A stretch of 64,000 nt of DNA, taken from the NCBI GenBank assembly GCA_023014335.1, contig JAECYW010000004.1, positions 3,038,001-3,102,000 on the forward strand, in the 5' to 3' direction. Made by a program: the position numbers and the translations under genes. Below the pieces are notes generated by a model, which made no database searches, had not been told where the DNA came from, and saw nothing but the letters and a program-made list of their open reading frames with translations. This stretch comes from Galerina marginata. Its lineage: Eukaryota > Basidiomycota > Agaricomycetes > Agaricales > Galerinaceae. The stretch's first letter is position 1, and every line of letters begins with the position of its first letter. Positions 1-10,948 of this stretch are shown here, piece by piece.

Positions 1-1164
1 AACTCTTATGTATTAGATACCTCCGACACGTGAAGCCGTCATACGACAATTTTGTTCGTCCTTCGGCTACTCATGCTGACATCGTACGTCACGCATACCA
101 ATCAATGAGTCCAAATATTCACACATATCCTCTCCAAAAGATCGTACCAGGCTCGAATAACGACGTCGCTATTGACCTAATCTGCACACATATTCGTCAA
201 CAGCTCCAAGGGCGCTCACACAAATTTCGACAAAAGATCGCGGTACCGCATAAATACATTTCCTCGCGGTCTGGTGCTTCGACGCCTGAAGCTCGACTGG
301 AAGATTTAGATCTTACAATTCTTCCTCAATCACCTCAGGTCCAGGTGGGCTTTCCGAAACCTGCCACAAGTTTAAAGTGGTTGATCCTCTGTGACCTAGG
401 GCATCTTTTCAATATTGAGAGACAGAACATCCAGTCGCCAAGACTTCATTTTTTTCACCGATCGTCTTTCAACGTTGCTAGTAGAACATGCGTTACAGCA
501 CTTGCCATACACACCAAGGACTGTCATGACGCCTGTGGGTGTAGAAGCGCATGGCAAGAAATTGGATGCCCAGGTAAGATCCCGTTTATGTTTCGGTGTT
601 GGACCGACCTTGAGCCTTTCCCCTGTAGTATATCTGCGGAGTCACTATCTTGCGCTCGGGCGGTGCCTTGGAACGAGGGTTCCGTCGTGTTATCAATGAT
701 GTACCTATAGGCTCGATGCTTATCCAATCAGACAGCAAGTCTGGGGAAGCAATGCTCCTTCATCTCATGCTGCCTTTCTACGTTTGTTTCCGCCATCTGG
801 CAGAAGAAGCCTTCGTATTTTTGCTTGATGCCCAAGTACAATCAATTTCGTATCATCTTTTTGAACGGGCTTACAGTCATATTTTTAGATCGGCACCGCC
901 GCCGCTGCATTTATGGCAATCCGTATTTTACTTGACCACGGAGTGCGCCAGGACCACATCATTTTTGTGACATTCCTTGTTGCTCGTGGCGGCGGTGTTT
1001 CAGTCTTGAGACGCGCTTTCCCTGGAGTCAAGATTGTTTGTGGTGCGGTGGACGACGAAATGCAGGAAGGCTGGTTAGAAGGATACAAGGGTGAAGGCAA
1101 CCCGGAGGGTAAGGGCCGGAATGTTTGGGTCATGAAACCGGGAATGGGCCAGATAGGTCCGTAA
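1..1164 (+). CDS. URK1: Uridine kinase / uracil phosphoribosyltransferase-like fusion, 3' part (5' end outside window)
   Basis: The visible part holds the end of the uridine/cytidine kinase domain (VKPSYDNFV, then HADI-IVPGSNN across an intron at 84-140, then the Arg-rich helix HIRQQLQGR) followed by a UPRT-type domain (RDRTSSRQDFIFFTDRL, ILRSGGALERGFRRV, HIIFVTFLVARGGG, FPGVKIVCGAVDDE). Exons are about 17-83, 141-344, 400-573, 629-835 and 889-1164; all joins keep frame. Enzymes of this fused type phosphorylate uridine and cytidine to UMP and CMP in the pyrimidine salvage pathway. The C-terminal UPRT-like part carries DAQ-IGTAAAA where true UPRTs have a PRPP-binding loop, as is usual for UCKL1-type proteins, so it is probably not a working phosphoribosyltransferase. 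The N-terminal half, with the P-loop, lies left of the window. Confidence 0.88.
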
Positions 1165-2136
1165 TTCTCCCTTCTACATGAATCTCTGCTGAATTGGTTT
1201 CTGGAATTCCTCCCTAGGTGATCGCTATTATTTATGATTAGGTGTCCATTTAGTTTTTTGGGGCATTCTGTGCATTTTGTCATTTATACCTCCGAGCTCT
1301 GCTCAGCGTGCTGGTAGAATATACCCACTTCGAAAGACTGTAATTTAAGTCAGCCGGAATGAAGCCAACACTCCAAAGTGAGTATTTGTTGCCGGAAGGT
1401 GCGACCACTTGATTTGATTAAATCTGGCGGTGCGTCAATTTCTTCGATTCCTCGGCAGTTTGGTTTAGTTTTAATACCTTTTAACAGGCAGTTCTCGTCT
1501 GTTAAGTGCGGCAACGCAACTCGTGTCGAGTGGAAAATACACCTGGTATGTATGAAGTGCTTCGGATGAATTTGGACATGATCACTTGATTGGGTTTGTG
1601 GCTCGTATATTATTGTCGCAATCCCTATTCTGACCGAGGTCTCCAGTTATAATTATATATCGCTATTCATGCCATGGATGTCACTACTCGAAGTCCAGGA
1701 TAACTTCTGGCATGACCGAAGACGGCCCCCGCAACATTTAAAATTAGCACTATGTACCGCAAAACCTCTATTTTCTTTGAGGGTTTTTCTGAGTGTGATC
1801 CATCCTGGTTGAGCGCTTTGTATTACTTAACCTTTGTTTGTTCGCTGAATCCGACCCTTGGAGCCCAGCGATGTTCGTTAACGACGATGAACAGGAAGGA
1901 ATGCCTATATCGTTCAAGCGAGATTTCCCCTGTACTGCTGGCGAAACGGACTTCTCGTCGACTTCGCCCCGGGATTATTATCTATTCTGGACATTCTTCG
2001 CCCATTACGGCCCGGCTACACCTCGCTTTATTCTCGTGACGGGTCTCCAGAAAGATATTTAACACGACGAAAAAGTATCCAACATGACCCACAGCATCCT
2101 CCTTTTAAAGTCTTGCAGCATATCTTGCAATTCAAA
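1165..2136. other. Intergenic stretch, about 970 bp
   Basis: No open frame here has recognisable protein features or plausible splice joins. It should hold the 3' end of the uridine kinase transcript and the promoter of the CE12 esterase. No repeat or RNA gene was seen. Confidence 0.5.
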
Positions 2137-3236
2137 ATGCGGTGCACGCCATCCTTGATTTTTATCGTTGGCTCAGCGATTAGCTCTGCCTTTGCGGCCA
2201 CTCAACCGACATCTTTCGTGCTCATTGGAGACAGCACCACAGCCAACGAGTGAGCATGCCTCTTAAGTCTCAGTATCTCATCACTCAAAATTTGTCACAG
2301 CACTATACCCAATAGTGGGGGCTGGGGGAACGGTCTTTGTGGATCGACTATTACCGGCAACATTGCCTCGGTCGTCAAAGGCACCCCTTGTATTAACACG
2401 GCCCATGATGGAACCACAGCGGCTTCATTTATGACTGGAGGGTAAGGTTTTTCTTATTCTCCGTCAACTGGTTCGCTCACAACTCTTTCTAGATGGTTCA
2501 ATATTTCTCTGGCTGCGATCAAGGGCGAAGTTGCCAAAGGGCGACGGACGCTGGTGACCATCCAATTTGGGCACAACGACATGAAGGTCACAACACCCGC
2601 GGGCATGGGCGTGAATTTAACGACCATCGTCCAGAACGTTCGCACTGCTGGAGGCGAACCGGTAATGGTCACCAGTCTTACTAGACGGACCTTCAATTCC
2701 AATGGCACTGTCCAAGATTTGTTGGCGCCTTACGCAGCCGGTGTGTTTTCTACTTCAAAATATCCACCAACATCACAAACCAATGATTTCTTCTGGCTTT
2801 TGCTCAGAGGCTATCCTTATTTCTCAACAGCAAAAAACACATCTGTTGGATTTGCATGCTGCATCCATAAAATATGTTAGACGATCATTTTCTAGACTGG
2901 AGATTCGTAATTGCTCATCGTTCATCAGGTCGAGGCAATAGGACCCGATGCCGCCCACAGGTTAAACAGATTACCTACTGACGATACCCGTAAGATGACT
3001 GTTTTTTTCTGATTGAAAGTTTCCTAATATTTCAAAATTCATAGACTTGAATGTTAACGGAACTACTGTGTTTGGAAGGTAAGAAACCCCAGTCAAAGCC
3101 CCCGCAGAATGTTGAAAATTTCTTTTCCTTCAGAATGTTGGCCAATCTCTTCAACGCCAGCTTCCCCAACGCGCTTCCTATAATAGCCAATGCGCCGCTC
3201 ACATTCAATATTTCTCATGGGATCCCCTCGTTCTAG
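2137..3236 (+). CDS. Secreted rhamnogalacturonan acetylesterase-like SGNH hydrolase (CE12)
   Basis: Seven exons (2137-2249, 2301-2441, 2493-2740, 2808-2875, 2929-2989, 3045-3078, 3134-3236) sum to 768 nt, giving 255 residues. A signal peptide of about 22 residues ends in AFA. The family blocks are in order: GDSTTA with the nucleophile Ser, GGWGNGLC, the FGHND block, and DDTHLN near the end supplying the catalytic Asp and His. Enzymes of this family remove acetyl groups from the rhamnogalacturonan backbone of pectin outside the cell. The DxxH motif is split by the intron at 2990-3044. The length fits single-domain CE12 enzymes. An MFS sugar transporter lies downstream. Specificity for rhamnogalacturonan is inferred from family resemblance; other acetylated polysaccharides are possible. 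Confidence 0.9.
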
Positions 3237-4261
3237 ACGTTGTCCTACTCGACTCTTCAAAACGGATGGATGTCTATCGGCATAATTTGGTTCTAAGGTT
3301 GGCCATGATGTAAATATGTTCGTGTAGGCTTGCAACCGCACAATCGTACAGCCGTACTGTAATTCGGTGGAGATAAGTCTGGACAGTCCTGGTCCGATTT
3401 ACCTACGCGGTCCTTGCAAGGCAGTCTATGGAGGGAGTTGAAGCCTATATGCCAACACAAGTCCCGACACGCTCCACAAGTTTGAAGCAGGAATAACCTT
3501 CAACTTCAGGATAGCGTTCAAACTTGGATCAGAATTCCCGTCATGATCATTAGAGACTTGACGATCATGATATTGATGCAACTGATACTTGTTCAATAGG
3601 CTATAGGTTTGGGTATTTCATTATGGCCATAGGAAAAAACGAGCGACTTCATTGCAGTGACTTCATAATGGCAGCTTATGGTCAGAACCACAGCAGCACA
3701 GATGTTCCATCGCAGGCTGAAGGACTTGCAGTGTGCCCACTTGAAGCTATAATTGGACGCTGATGGATATTATTAGGGCCTTCTATCAAGCGCTGACACG
3801 ATGGCTTCTGCGTCTTTTTGTAGCTTTTTACGCAGTCAACAACCGGATGTACTTCAGGAGAGAGAGTTACAATTTTGCACTCAAACGAGTTTGCTTCATG
3901 TGGGCTGTTCTCGGCGTCGGATTTCCGTTTCTTGGCTCGGCTGTCCCCACTATAGATCCTGCAGTCCTTGGCACCAGTAATTGAGTAGGTGTCCTTATGT
4001 ATCGTTTGAGCTCATGAAACGTGTAAAGCTAAGCTCCGCGACAAAGGCTGCTTGACTCGAGCTGTACAGCGGCGAAGGGATAAGTTTAGGTTTACACCCG
4101 AACTCGGTGAAAATTTAAAATGGCCACGGTGAGTCTTCTCCGACATTTGATTGCGATGCCGGGTGGCTCCTAGCGTGCCTAGGCAACCGCCACAACTATA
4201 GAAGGGCTGTCCCTAGCTTGTCGGAGTCCAATTTCTGCCTTTGTTCCCTCCTTTCACCATC
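3237..4261. other. Intergenic stretch, about 1 kb
   Basis: A 73-codon frame at 3763-3984 has no family features or codon pattern I trust. The stretch should contain the esterase 3' end and the promoter of the surface protein. Just upstream of 4262 the strand is CT-rich, common before fungal start codons. Confidence 0.45.
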
Positions 4262-5225
4262 ATGCCCTCTCTTTTCAGCTTTACACTACTTGCTCTCCTG
4301 GCTTCGAGTGCATTGGCACAGACTTATACCATTAACACCCCGTAAGTTGTTTACTTTTCACCGTGGTAAAATAAAATTCATAATGGTTCGTTTTCAGCCT
4401 GAGCGTCGTTGCCTGCCTACCAGTCTTGATTAGTTGGGTTGGAGGAACCCGTAAGATTCTTCACCTTTGTTGTTTTCACTGACATTCAAAACATCCTCAA
4501 ATTAGCTCCCTATTTCCTGGTTCGTTTTCACATGCACCACATAAGTAGACGAACTTTCTAACATAATTTCCATCCCTTCATGTTTATAGAGGTTTTTCAT
4601 CCTTCTTTTTTAGTTGAATCCATGCTGATGGTTTTTAATTATTTCTAAGCATATTGCCAGCTGGCCAGCCTTCAGCCAATGCCCTTGTTGATCTCGGCCA
4701 ACAGACCGGGACGTCTGTTACATGGATTGCTAATCTCGGTCCTGGTACGTCATTCAACTCCATTTTGGTGATCATGACTCTCAAGCCTTCTAGGAACTGG
4801 TGCTTTCCTCAACTTGCGCGATAGCACTGGTACTCTGGCCCAATCTGGTACATTTACCGTTCAAGCCGGCAGTGAGCCTCTTTCTTTGCGCCACTTTCAA
4901 ACTGTAACTTACCCACCATCCAGCAAACAGCTCTTGCGTTGGTCAACCCGCCGTAACGAGCGCTGGTCCTGCTGGAGCGACCCCGGCCAACCCAACGCCC
5001 CCAGCCAACCCACCGACCACTGCGGGGTAAGTTCCAACTATCTTGTTTCCATTCAGATGTCTCACGGCTACCTGCAGATCTGGCACTAGCCCATCGACGA
5101 AACCTTCAACATCGTCTACGTCTAAATCAGCCCCGGCTCCCAGCAAAGCCGCTGCTGTATCTCATTACGCTCCTTTTGGCGCTGCTGCCATGATCGGCGC
5201 CGGCCTTCTAGCCCTCGTTGTCTGA
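4262..5225 (+). CDS. Small secreted Ser/Thr-rich, probably GPI-anchored surface protein (Kre9/Knh1-like N-terminal domain)
   Basis: Eight exons (4262-4341, 4398-4450, 4506-4519, 4590-4591, 4650-4744, 4794-4871, 4924-5026, 5078-5225) sum to 573 nt, giving 190 residues. A signal peptide ending in LA-QTYTI is followed by a beta-sandwich-like domain of about 100 residues with a conserved core (SWVGGTPPYFLSILPAG, WIANLGPGT, LNLRDSTGTLAQSGTFTVQ). Then come a Pro/Thr/Ser linker and a hydrophobic C-terminus suited to GPI attachment. Such proteins sit in the wall or extracellular matrix of basidiomycetes; the role is unknown. The fourth exon is only two nucleotides: without it the frame breaks, with it AG+C gives the Ser in YFLSI. 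The gene at 49430-50435 is a paralogue with the same exon sizes. The Kre9 link is a weak family-level comparison. Confidence 0.85.
4590..4591 (+). other. Inferred two-nucleotide micro-exon (AG)
   Basis: The flanking introns are 4520-4589 (70 nt, ends ATAG) and 4592-4649 (58 nt, starts GTTTTT, ends TAAG), both normal in size. I tested the other AG..GT pairs in the interval: they give in-frame stops or the wrong phase. The same two bases occur at the equivalent place in the paralogue, at 50110-50111. Confidence 0.75.
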
Positions 5226-5660
5226 AATACCCATTTTATGTCGGAGCCACCGTAAAATCTTTCATCATGGACTTATTTTTGACTAGACTTTGTCAAAGCA
5301 CGGACTTTATGAGACGCTTGCACTCCCCCAAGATGAGGTTCTCCCGTCTTCCGTACTATCTATAGCTCATTATTGAACATGTGGCCCTCCTATAATACAC
5401 TTTCGCTTTAAAATCTTCGTTTGGGTGCTTTCAACGGTTATAAGATATCTTCTTGGGCATGCGGTTTGTCGGGCCGTTCCCTCTGGAGCTCCAGAAGGTG
5501 GAAGTTGCCCAGGCATTGTGGCATGAGATGACATGGGTTCCGAGAATACCACGAGATCTGATTCTGGGTGAACCATTCTAACGATTTTTTTCTTATAAAG
5601 GGTTCATGCAATAGAGAGTGGAGCTCCCTTTTACGACCGCCGACTTGAGGAGAAAGAACA
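5226..5660. other. Intergenic stretch, about 430 bp
   Basis: It holds the 3' end of the surface-protein gene and the promoter and leader of the sugar transporter. I see no conserved open frame; the short minus-strand frame at 5370-5576 has no coding support. Confidence 0.45.
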
Positions 5661-8600
5661 ATGGGTGGAGCTTATGTCGAAACTACTGGTTTGGCAGCAA
5701 GTCGCAGAAAGGCGCTCGCCGGACAGTCTGGATGGGTATGTATTATTTTCCGTTTAGTCTACAGGACGCCACTGAAGTGATTTTTAGGCTGGCTTAGTGC
5801 ACAACCGTAAGATTTTCGCTACCGCTGTGTTCGCATCCCTTGGAGGGCTGTGAGTGCAACCTGCCATACATTAACTTCTATTCCATTGACAACCTTTTCT
5901 CAGCTTATATGGTAACCGTCTCCTTCTTATAGCCTGAAATGTAACTAAAGAAATGAGTTCAGGATACAATCAGGTATGGATGCCTCCATCTCAAATCCTT
6001 CGCTCCTAGCTAACGTCCTGAAGGGTGTCTTCTCTGGTGTCCTTGCGTACGCTTCCTGAAAGGTAACGAATTATTGCAAGATTGATGATTTACCTTTTTC
6101 AGCATGAACTCCTTCGGCATCCGTATGGGTACCGCTGTTTCAGACCCCGGAAAGAAAGGATGGCTGGTTTCTATTCTCGAACTTGGTGCTTGGGCAGGCG
6201 TGCTTATGACAGGTACGTCAACGAAAACTATCTGAACTTCGGTTTAAATCTGTCAACTCTTTCAGGTTATCTGGCGGATAAGTTGTCGAGAAAGTACACC
6301 ATCCTACTTGGTATGAACTTCTCTCCTGTTCAGAGGAGGGAGCTGATACTTTTTCCACTGATAGCCGTTATCGTATTCTGCATCGGTGTAATCGTCCAAT
6401 CTGCTGCTTTTGGACCTTCCTCGATTTTCGGAGGTACAGAGCGATTCCTCGAAGAGAAATTACTCAGTTTCTGATACCTTTTAATCCATAACAGGACGAT
6501 TTGTCACTGGACTCGGAGTCGGATCTCTCAGTATGGCCGTCCCTCTCTACAACGCCGAAATCGCACCTCCCGAGGTTCGAGGAAGCTTGGTGGCTCTTCA
6601 ACAACTTGCCATCACTTTCGGCATCATGATTTCATTCTGGATTGACTTTGGTATGATTTAGCGGGCTTCTAACGATGATGCTACAATAATTTCGGATTCT
6701 TCTAGGTACAAACTACATCGGAGGAACAGGCAGTGGCCAACGTGAGGCCGCGTGGAGGATTCCTCTTACACTTCAACTCGTGCCAGCCCTTATATTAGGT
6801 GTAGGGATCCTTTTTATGCCATTCTCTCCTCGGTATGCCCTCCTATTAGTCAATAGGTTTGACTATTTTGATGTCATTATTCCAGTTGGCTGGTTAATCA
6901 AGGTCGCGATGACGAGGCATTGCAAGTCCTGAGTGCGGCGCGAAGGCTTCCTCCGGACTCTGACTTGGTTCAGATCGAATTTTTGTCAGTAATAAAGATT
7001 CCCTTCGAATATTTTATCTTGGCAAATTTTTATTGATGCTCTTACTTAAAGAGAAATTCGTGCACAATACCTCTTCGAGAAGGAGACATCCGAGATAATG
7101 TTCCCGCAATACCAAGATGGAACCTGGAAATCGAATTTCAAACTTGGTTTCTACGACTATCTTAGTCTTCTCCGCTCAAGAAGTCGGTCTTTATCCACTG
7201 GTCCATTCTTTCCCCAAATATAATTCATGTTCTGACACAGCTCTGTTTTATCGCGTTGCTGTTGGCACACTGTGGGTACATCGAACATCTAGTATGGAAT
7301 ATATGTCTGACCTACATGTGAACTTTAGGACCATGTTCTTCCAGCAATGGAGTCCGTCGTTTGAACCTGCTTCTTAGTACTGTCTCTGACATCTTCCAAA
7401 ACAGCTGGTATCAACGCTATTTTGTACTATGCGCCGACCATCTTCCAGAAACTCGGTCTAGCGGGAAACGCTCTCTCCCTCCTCGCCACCGGAGTTGTCG
7501 GAATTGTGTAGGGAAAATTGGCTCTCTTTATTTGAATTACTGACTCAGTCGGTAATTGCAGCCTATTCCTGGCCACTATTCCCGCCGTCCTTTGGGTCGA
7601 TAAGCTAGGTCGAAAGCCTGTTTTGGTATCTGGTGCCTTTATCATGGCCGGGTGATTATCCTTGCTACGCATAAAAAATCTGAGGAGGGCTGAGTCGGAG
7701 AACACATAGCTGCCATATCATTATTGCCATTCTAACTGGACTGTTCAGGAACTCTTGGGACACGTAAGATGTTTTGTCGCATTGCGTGCCTACTTTCTCA
7801 TCATATTTTTCGAATTCAGACACGTCGGTAAGTGGTGAAGGACTTCAAGAAGCGTCAGAAATGAAAATGCACCTCAAAAATTCGTAGCTGCTGGATGGGT
7901 CGCTTGCGTATTCGTTTGGATTTTCGCAGTTGGTGAACTTTGACTTCTCATCTTGGGTGGTGTAATTTTCTGACCAATTGATTTTTGGATGTCAGGCTTC
8001 GGATATAGCTGGGGTAAATGCTTCTATGCATAGGCTTCAAATTGTACTCATTTTGACTAGGGCCCTGCGCATGGATTCTTGTCGCCGAGGTCTTTCATAC
8101 CACATTCACTTATTCCTTTATGCTCAGAGCGATATTAGATCTGGCCTCTGAGCGTTCGTGGAAAAGGATTATCGATCGCAGCGTCTTCGAACTGGGTGGG
8201 CCTCAATCAGACTACGATTGTTCCTTCCATCATGGCTCACTTTTCCGATATCTAGATGAACAACTTTATCGGTTCGTTATTTAATATAAAGTCCAAGCAT
8301 TCTATTGTTTTTTTTACCATCTTGATTTATTCCGCATGCAGTCGGCCAGGTAAGATTCCAGTAGTCGAAGCTCCAGGTTGAGCTAATCTACAAAGTAAAG
8401 GTGACCCCAACGATGCTAGCGCATCTTTCATACGGGACTTTCATATTCTTCGGGGTAAGTAAAGAACCTCATTCAAATGTGAATGTTTTGGAAACAGGCT
8501 CTGTTAGTTGTTTTCCCTCATGGGAGGATTCTTCGTTCTCTTCTTCGTAAGTGGTTTAATGCTGGGATACTTATTAAATGCTCAAAATTGTATTTTCCCA

Positions 8601-8867
8601 GGTCCCGGAAACGAAAGGTTGCGATTATCAATAACCTGCTTGTAATTTTAAATTGACTCATGTTTCCTTCGATCTGTAGGATTAACCCTCGAAGAGATGG
8701 ACGACCTATTCGGAGGCACACAAAGCCTCGCTGCCGCTGATCAAGCGCGTCAGGATGCCATTTTCCGTCGCCTTGGTCTCTTCAACGATTTCAAGAATAC
8801 CGAAAGGAAGGGTGACTCGGACGAGGAATCTCAGGAAAAGCACGACGCTGGGCTCAAACAGGAGTAG
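5661..8867 (+). CDS. MFS sugar transporter (SP family, hexose-type)
   Basis: Starting at MGGAYVETTGLAAS, about twenty short introns must be removed to give a full twelve-helix sugar porter. Family motifs appear in order: GYNQGVFSGVLA in helix 1, GYLADKLSRKYTI (loop 2-3), GRFVTGLGVGSLSMAVPLYNAEIAPPEVRGSLVALQQ read in parts (helices 4-5), MPFSPRWLVNQGR, FFQQWSGINAILYYAPTIF in helix 7, DKLGRKP, GYSWGPCAWILVAEIWPLSVRGKG, and PETKGLTLEEMD. The tail is acidic and charged and should be cytoplasmic. The protein would import monosaccharides by proton symport across the plasma membrane. Helix 1 is encoded partly by two tiny exons, 5904-5911 (8 nt) and 5963-5973 (11 nt). Substrate cannot be read from sequence: hexose, pentose and quinate carriers share these motifs. 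Confidence 0.88.
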
Positions 8868-9161
8868 AGGATGAACGATAAGCGGTCTCGCGAGAATAAG
8901 TGGAAAGCTGAAGATGATGCTATCTCCATGTACTATATGCTAGTTGCTAGTCCAGTGTAAATACAGCCGATTGAATTGAGTATTGAAACTGTGTCTCTCA
9001 CTTTTCATATCATTGGCCATCGATGTTGGGAGTGTTAAGTCAATTACTTGAGTAAATTACTTTCAGCAAGACCGGGGCAGTCCGGAGTGACTGTGATGCG
9101 GTGACCAGTGACACGACGTTTCCTCCCGTTCATCGTGTTGTCAATAATTCCTCCAAAAGCC

Positions 9162-9749
9162 ATGTTCAAAACCGCTGTACGCGCAGCTCGTCCCGCCGTC
9201 CTGGCGGCACGCCCGTCTATCCGACTTCCTACCTCTTCTCTACGCGCTTTCTCTACAAGCGTTCGGGTCCTATCAGGCGGAGCTCCTCCACCTCAATTGT
9301 TCGGCCCTGGCGCGAAACCTGGTACGGTCCCCACTGATATCGAACAAGCCACCGGTCTCGAGCGTCTGCAGCTACTTGGAGAAATGGAGGGTATCAACGT
9401 TTTCGACGACAGTCCTCTAGACTCTAGCCGCCTTGGCACCAAGAAAGACCCTGTTTTAGTGCCATCCTTCGTTCGTGTCTTTAGTCTACGAGTATAGTTG
9501 TATCTTTCACCTGACTTTGCAATTCTTTCGCTAGGATGTTGAACGTATTATAGGATGCACTGGCGTTCCTGCCGAATCTCATGATGTTCTTTGGTTTACG
9601 CTAAAGAAGGACAAACTGGGCCGGTGCACTGAATGCGGCTCGGGTGCGTGACTTATTCCTGACATCTGCTTTGGAAACACCTGATACCCTCCTCAGCCTA
9701 TGCCTTGGATTTCCAAGGGGAAGAGCATCACGAAGAACACCATCATTAA
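9162..9749 (+). CDS. COX4: Cytochrome c oxidase subunit IV (Cox4, the homologue of animal COX5B)
   Basis: Three exons (9162-9470, 9535-9643, 9697-9749; 156 residues). The start MFKTAVRAARPAVLAARPS opens an Arg/Ala/Ser-rich mitochondrial targeting segment; an ATG upstream in frame exists but would put a hydrophobic stretch before it. The mature part has the peripheral zinc site of this subunit: Cys in IIGCTG, His in AESHD, then the CTEC pair of cysteines. It is a nuclear-encoded structural subunit of respiratory complex IV on the matrix side of the inner membrane. The C-terminus carries an unusual Glu/His-rich tail of about ten residues after LDFQGEE. The last intron falls right after the zinc-binding CTECG motif. 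Confidence 0.92.
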
Positions 9750-9877
9750 GCCCGTCGAAAATTGGTGTAGAGTCATTCCTTAGAGACGGCCACTATGTTT
9801 GGGTTAGACTCAAGATAAATATAAACCTTCCTGAATCGCCCACGGGTCAAACAAACTTTATTTCGGAAGTACAGTAA

Positions 9878-10948
9878 ATGTCTGTTTTCATCTTTGACCT
9901 CGAGCTCCTTGCGAAGAAATGCTCTTTTCAATCCATCGACTTTGTGACTTCTCACTCTTTTGACTTCCAGAGCTACCTTCAAAAGTCACAGGATTTATTA
10001 CAGGAAGTATTTGGTGGAGGTTCCGACTTCACAGTTTGAGTTTGGTATGGCGGACAGGTTGTCTCCAGCTCCAATGAGGAGAATTCACCAGCCCTCAACA
10101 TTTCTGCTAACAACTTTCATCCCATAGTCTTCAAGCAAGCTCCTACATTTTTGTCTGTGTGCCATTTGTTCCTTATCGTCGTGTAAGCTTATCACTCTTA
10201 ACATCGGTTCTTTCTTATCTTCTGGCTCCCACTGTTAGAGCTTCGAAGCCATGGCCGTCGGCATCTTTCTTACCCAGAATATGGGTTCAAGTAATCTTCA
10301 CCATATTCTGTTCAGTATCCTCGTATTCTCATTCCCAAGATGCTCTTCGATGATAAGTCTGCAAATATGCTGGTGCAGATGACTGGGCTTATACCCAAAC
10401 TTGAACGAGATCTTAATGTCATCCGACGCTTCGACTGCCACTGTCTTGGAACTTGGAAGAATCATTGGAAGTTTTCTTGCTGACATGCACAACTCAACAA
10501 TCATTTCGCCTTCCTTCGTTGGGACATTCTACAACGCAGACGTCGAACAGGTCATGGAGGCTGTCATAACCCAGGCGACGGTTTTTTTCTACAAGATGCC
10601 GGAGTACATCATGCCTAGATCCTGGGAAACTTTGCTTCAAATCATTGGCGTACTCGGATGAATTTTGTATTCGCACAGAATGATCTCTGGTATTGCGGTC
10701 GGAACACCACTGGGACTTCGCAGGGCCCAGTGATCCTGCTGCCGATATCGCCCAGCCGAGTGAGTTAGATCTCATTGAGTTCTATCTTATGCTCGGTAAC
10801 CGATTAATTCTTTCGTTATGGATGTAGGAAGTTCCCTGCACCCCTTGTCCAGTTGCCCATTAACGATACCAATGATGTCATACACACGTTCGCGGAGAGT
10901 CTAAATCCCATTTATCCTTACGTCGTTGAACGCTCGGCCAGACTTTGA
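9878..10948 (+). pseudogene. Decayed APH/choline-kinase-like phosphotransferase gene
   Basis: Pieces resembling the aminoglycoside-phosphotransferase-fold proteins abundant in agaricomycetes appear in the right order but in different frames. They are an N-terminal FDLELLAKKCSFQSIDFVTS (9878 on), VFKQAPTFLSV (like the VVLKHAPPF strand, after an apparent intron ending near 10126), PYRR then SFEAMAVGI across an intron at about 10187-10238, ELGRIIGSFLADMHN (about 10450-10494) and WDFAGPSDPAADIAQ (about 10710-10755). The last piece matches the magnesium-binding DWEFAGP motif but has His for the first Asp. At least two frameshifts are needed between pieces and stops follow, so I read this as a relic. 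A heavily spliced working gene is less likely but not excluded. Confidence 0.5.
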
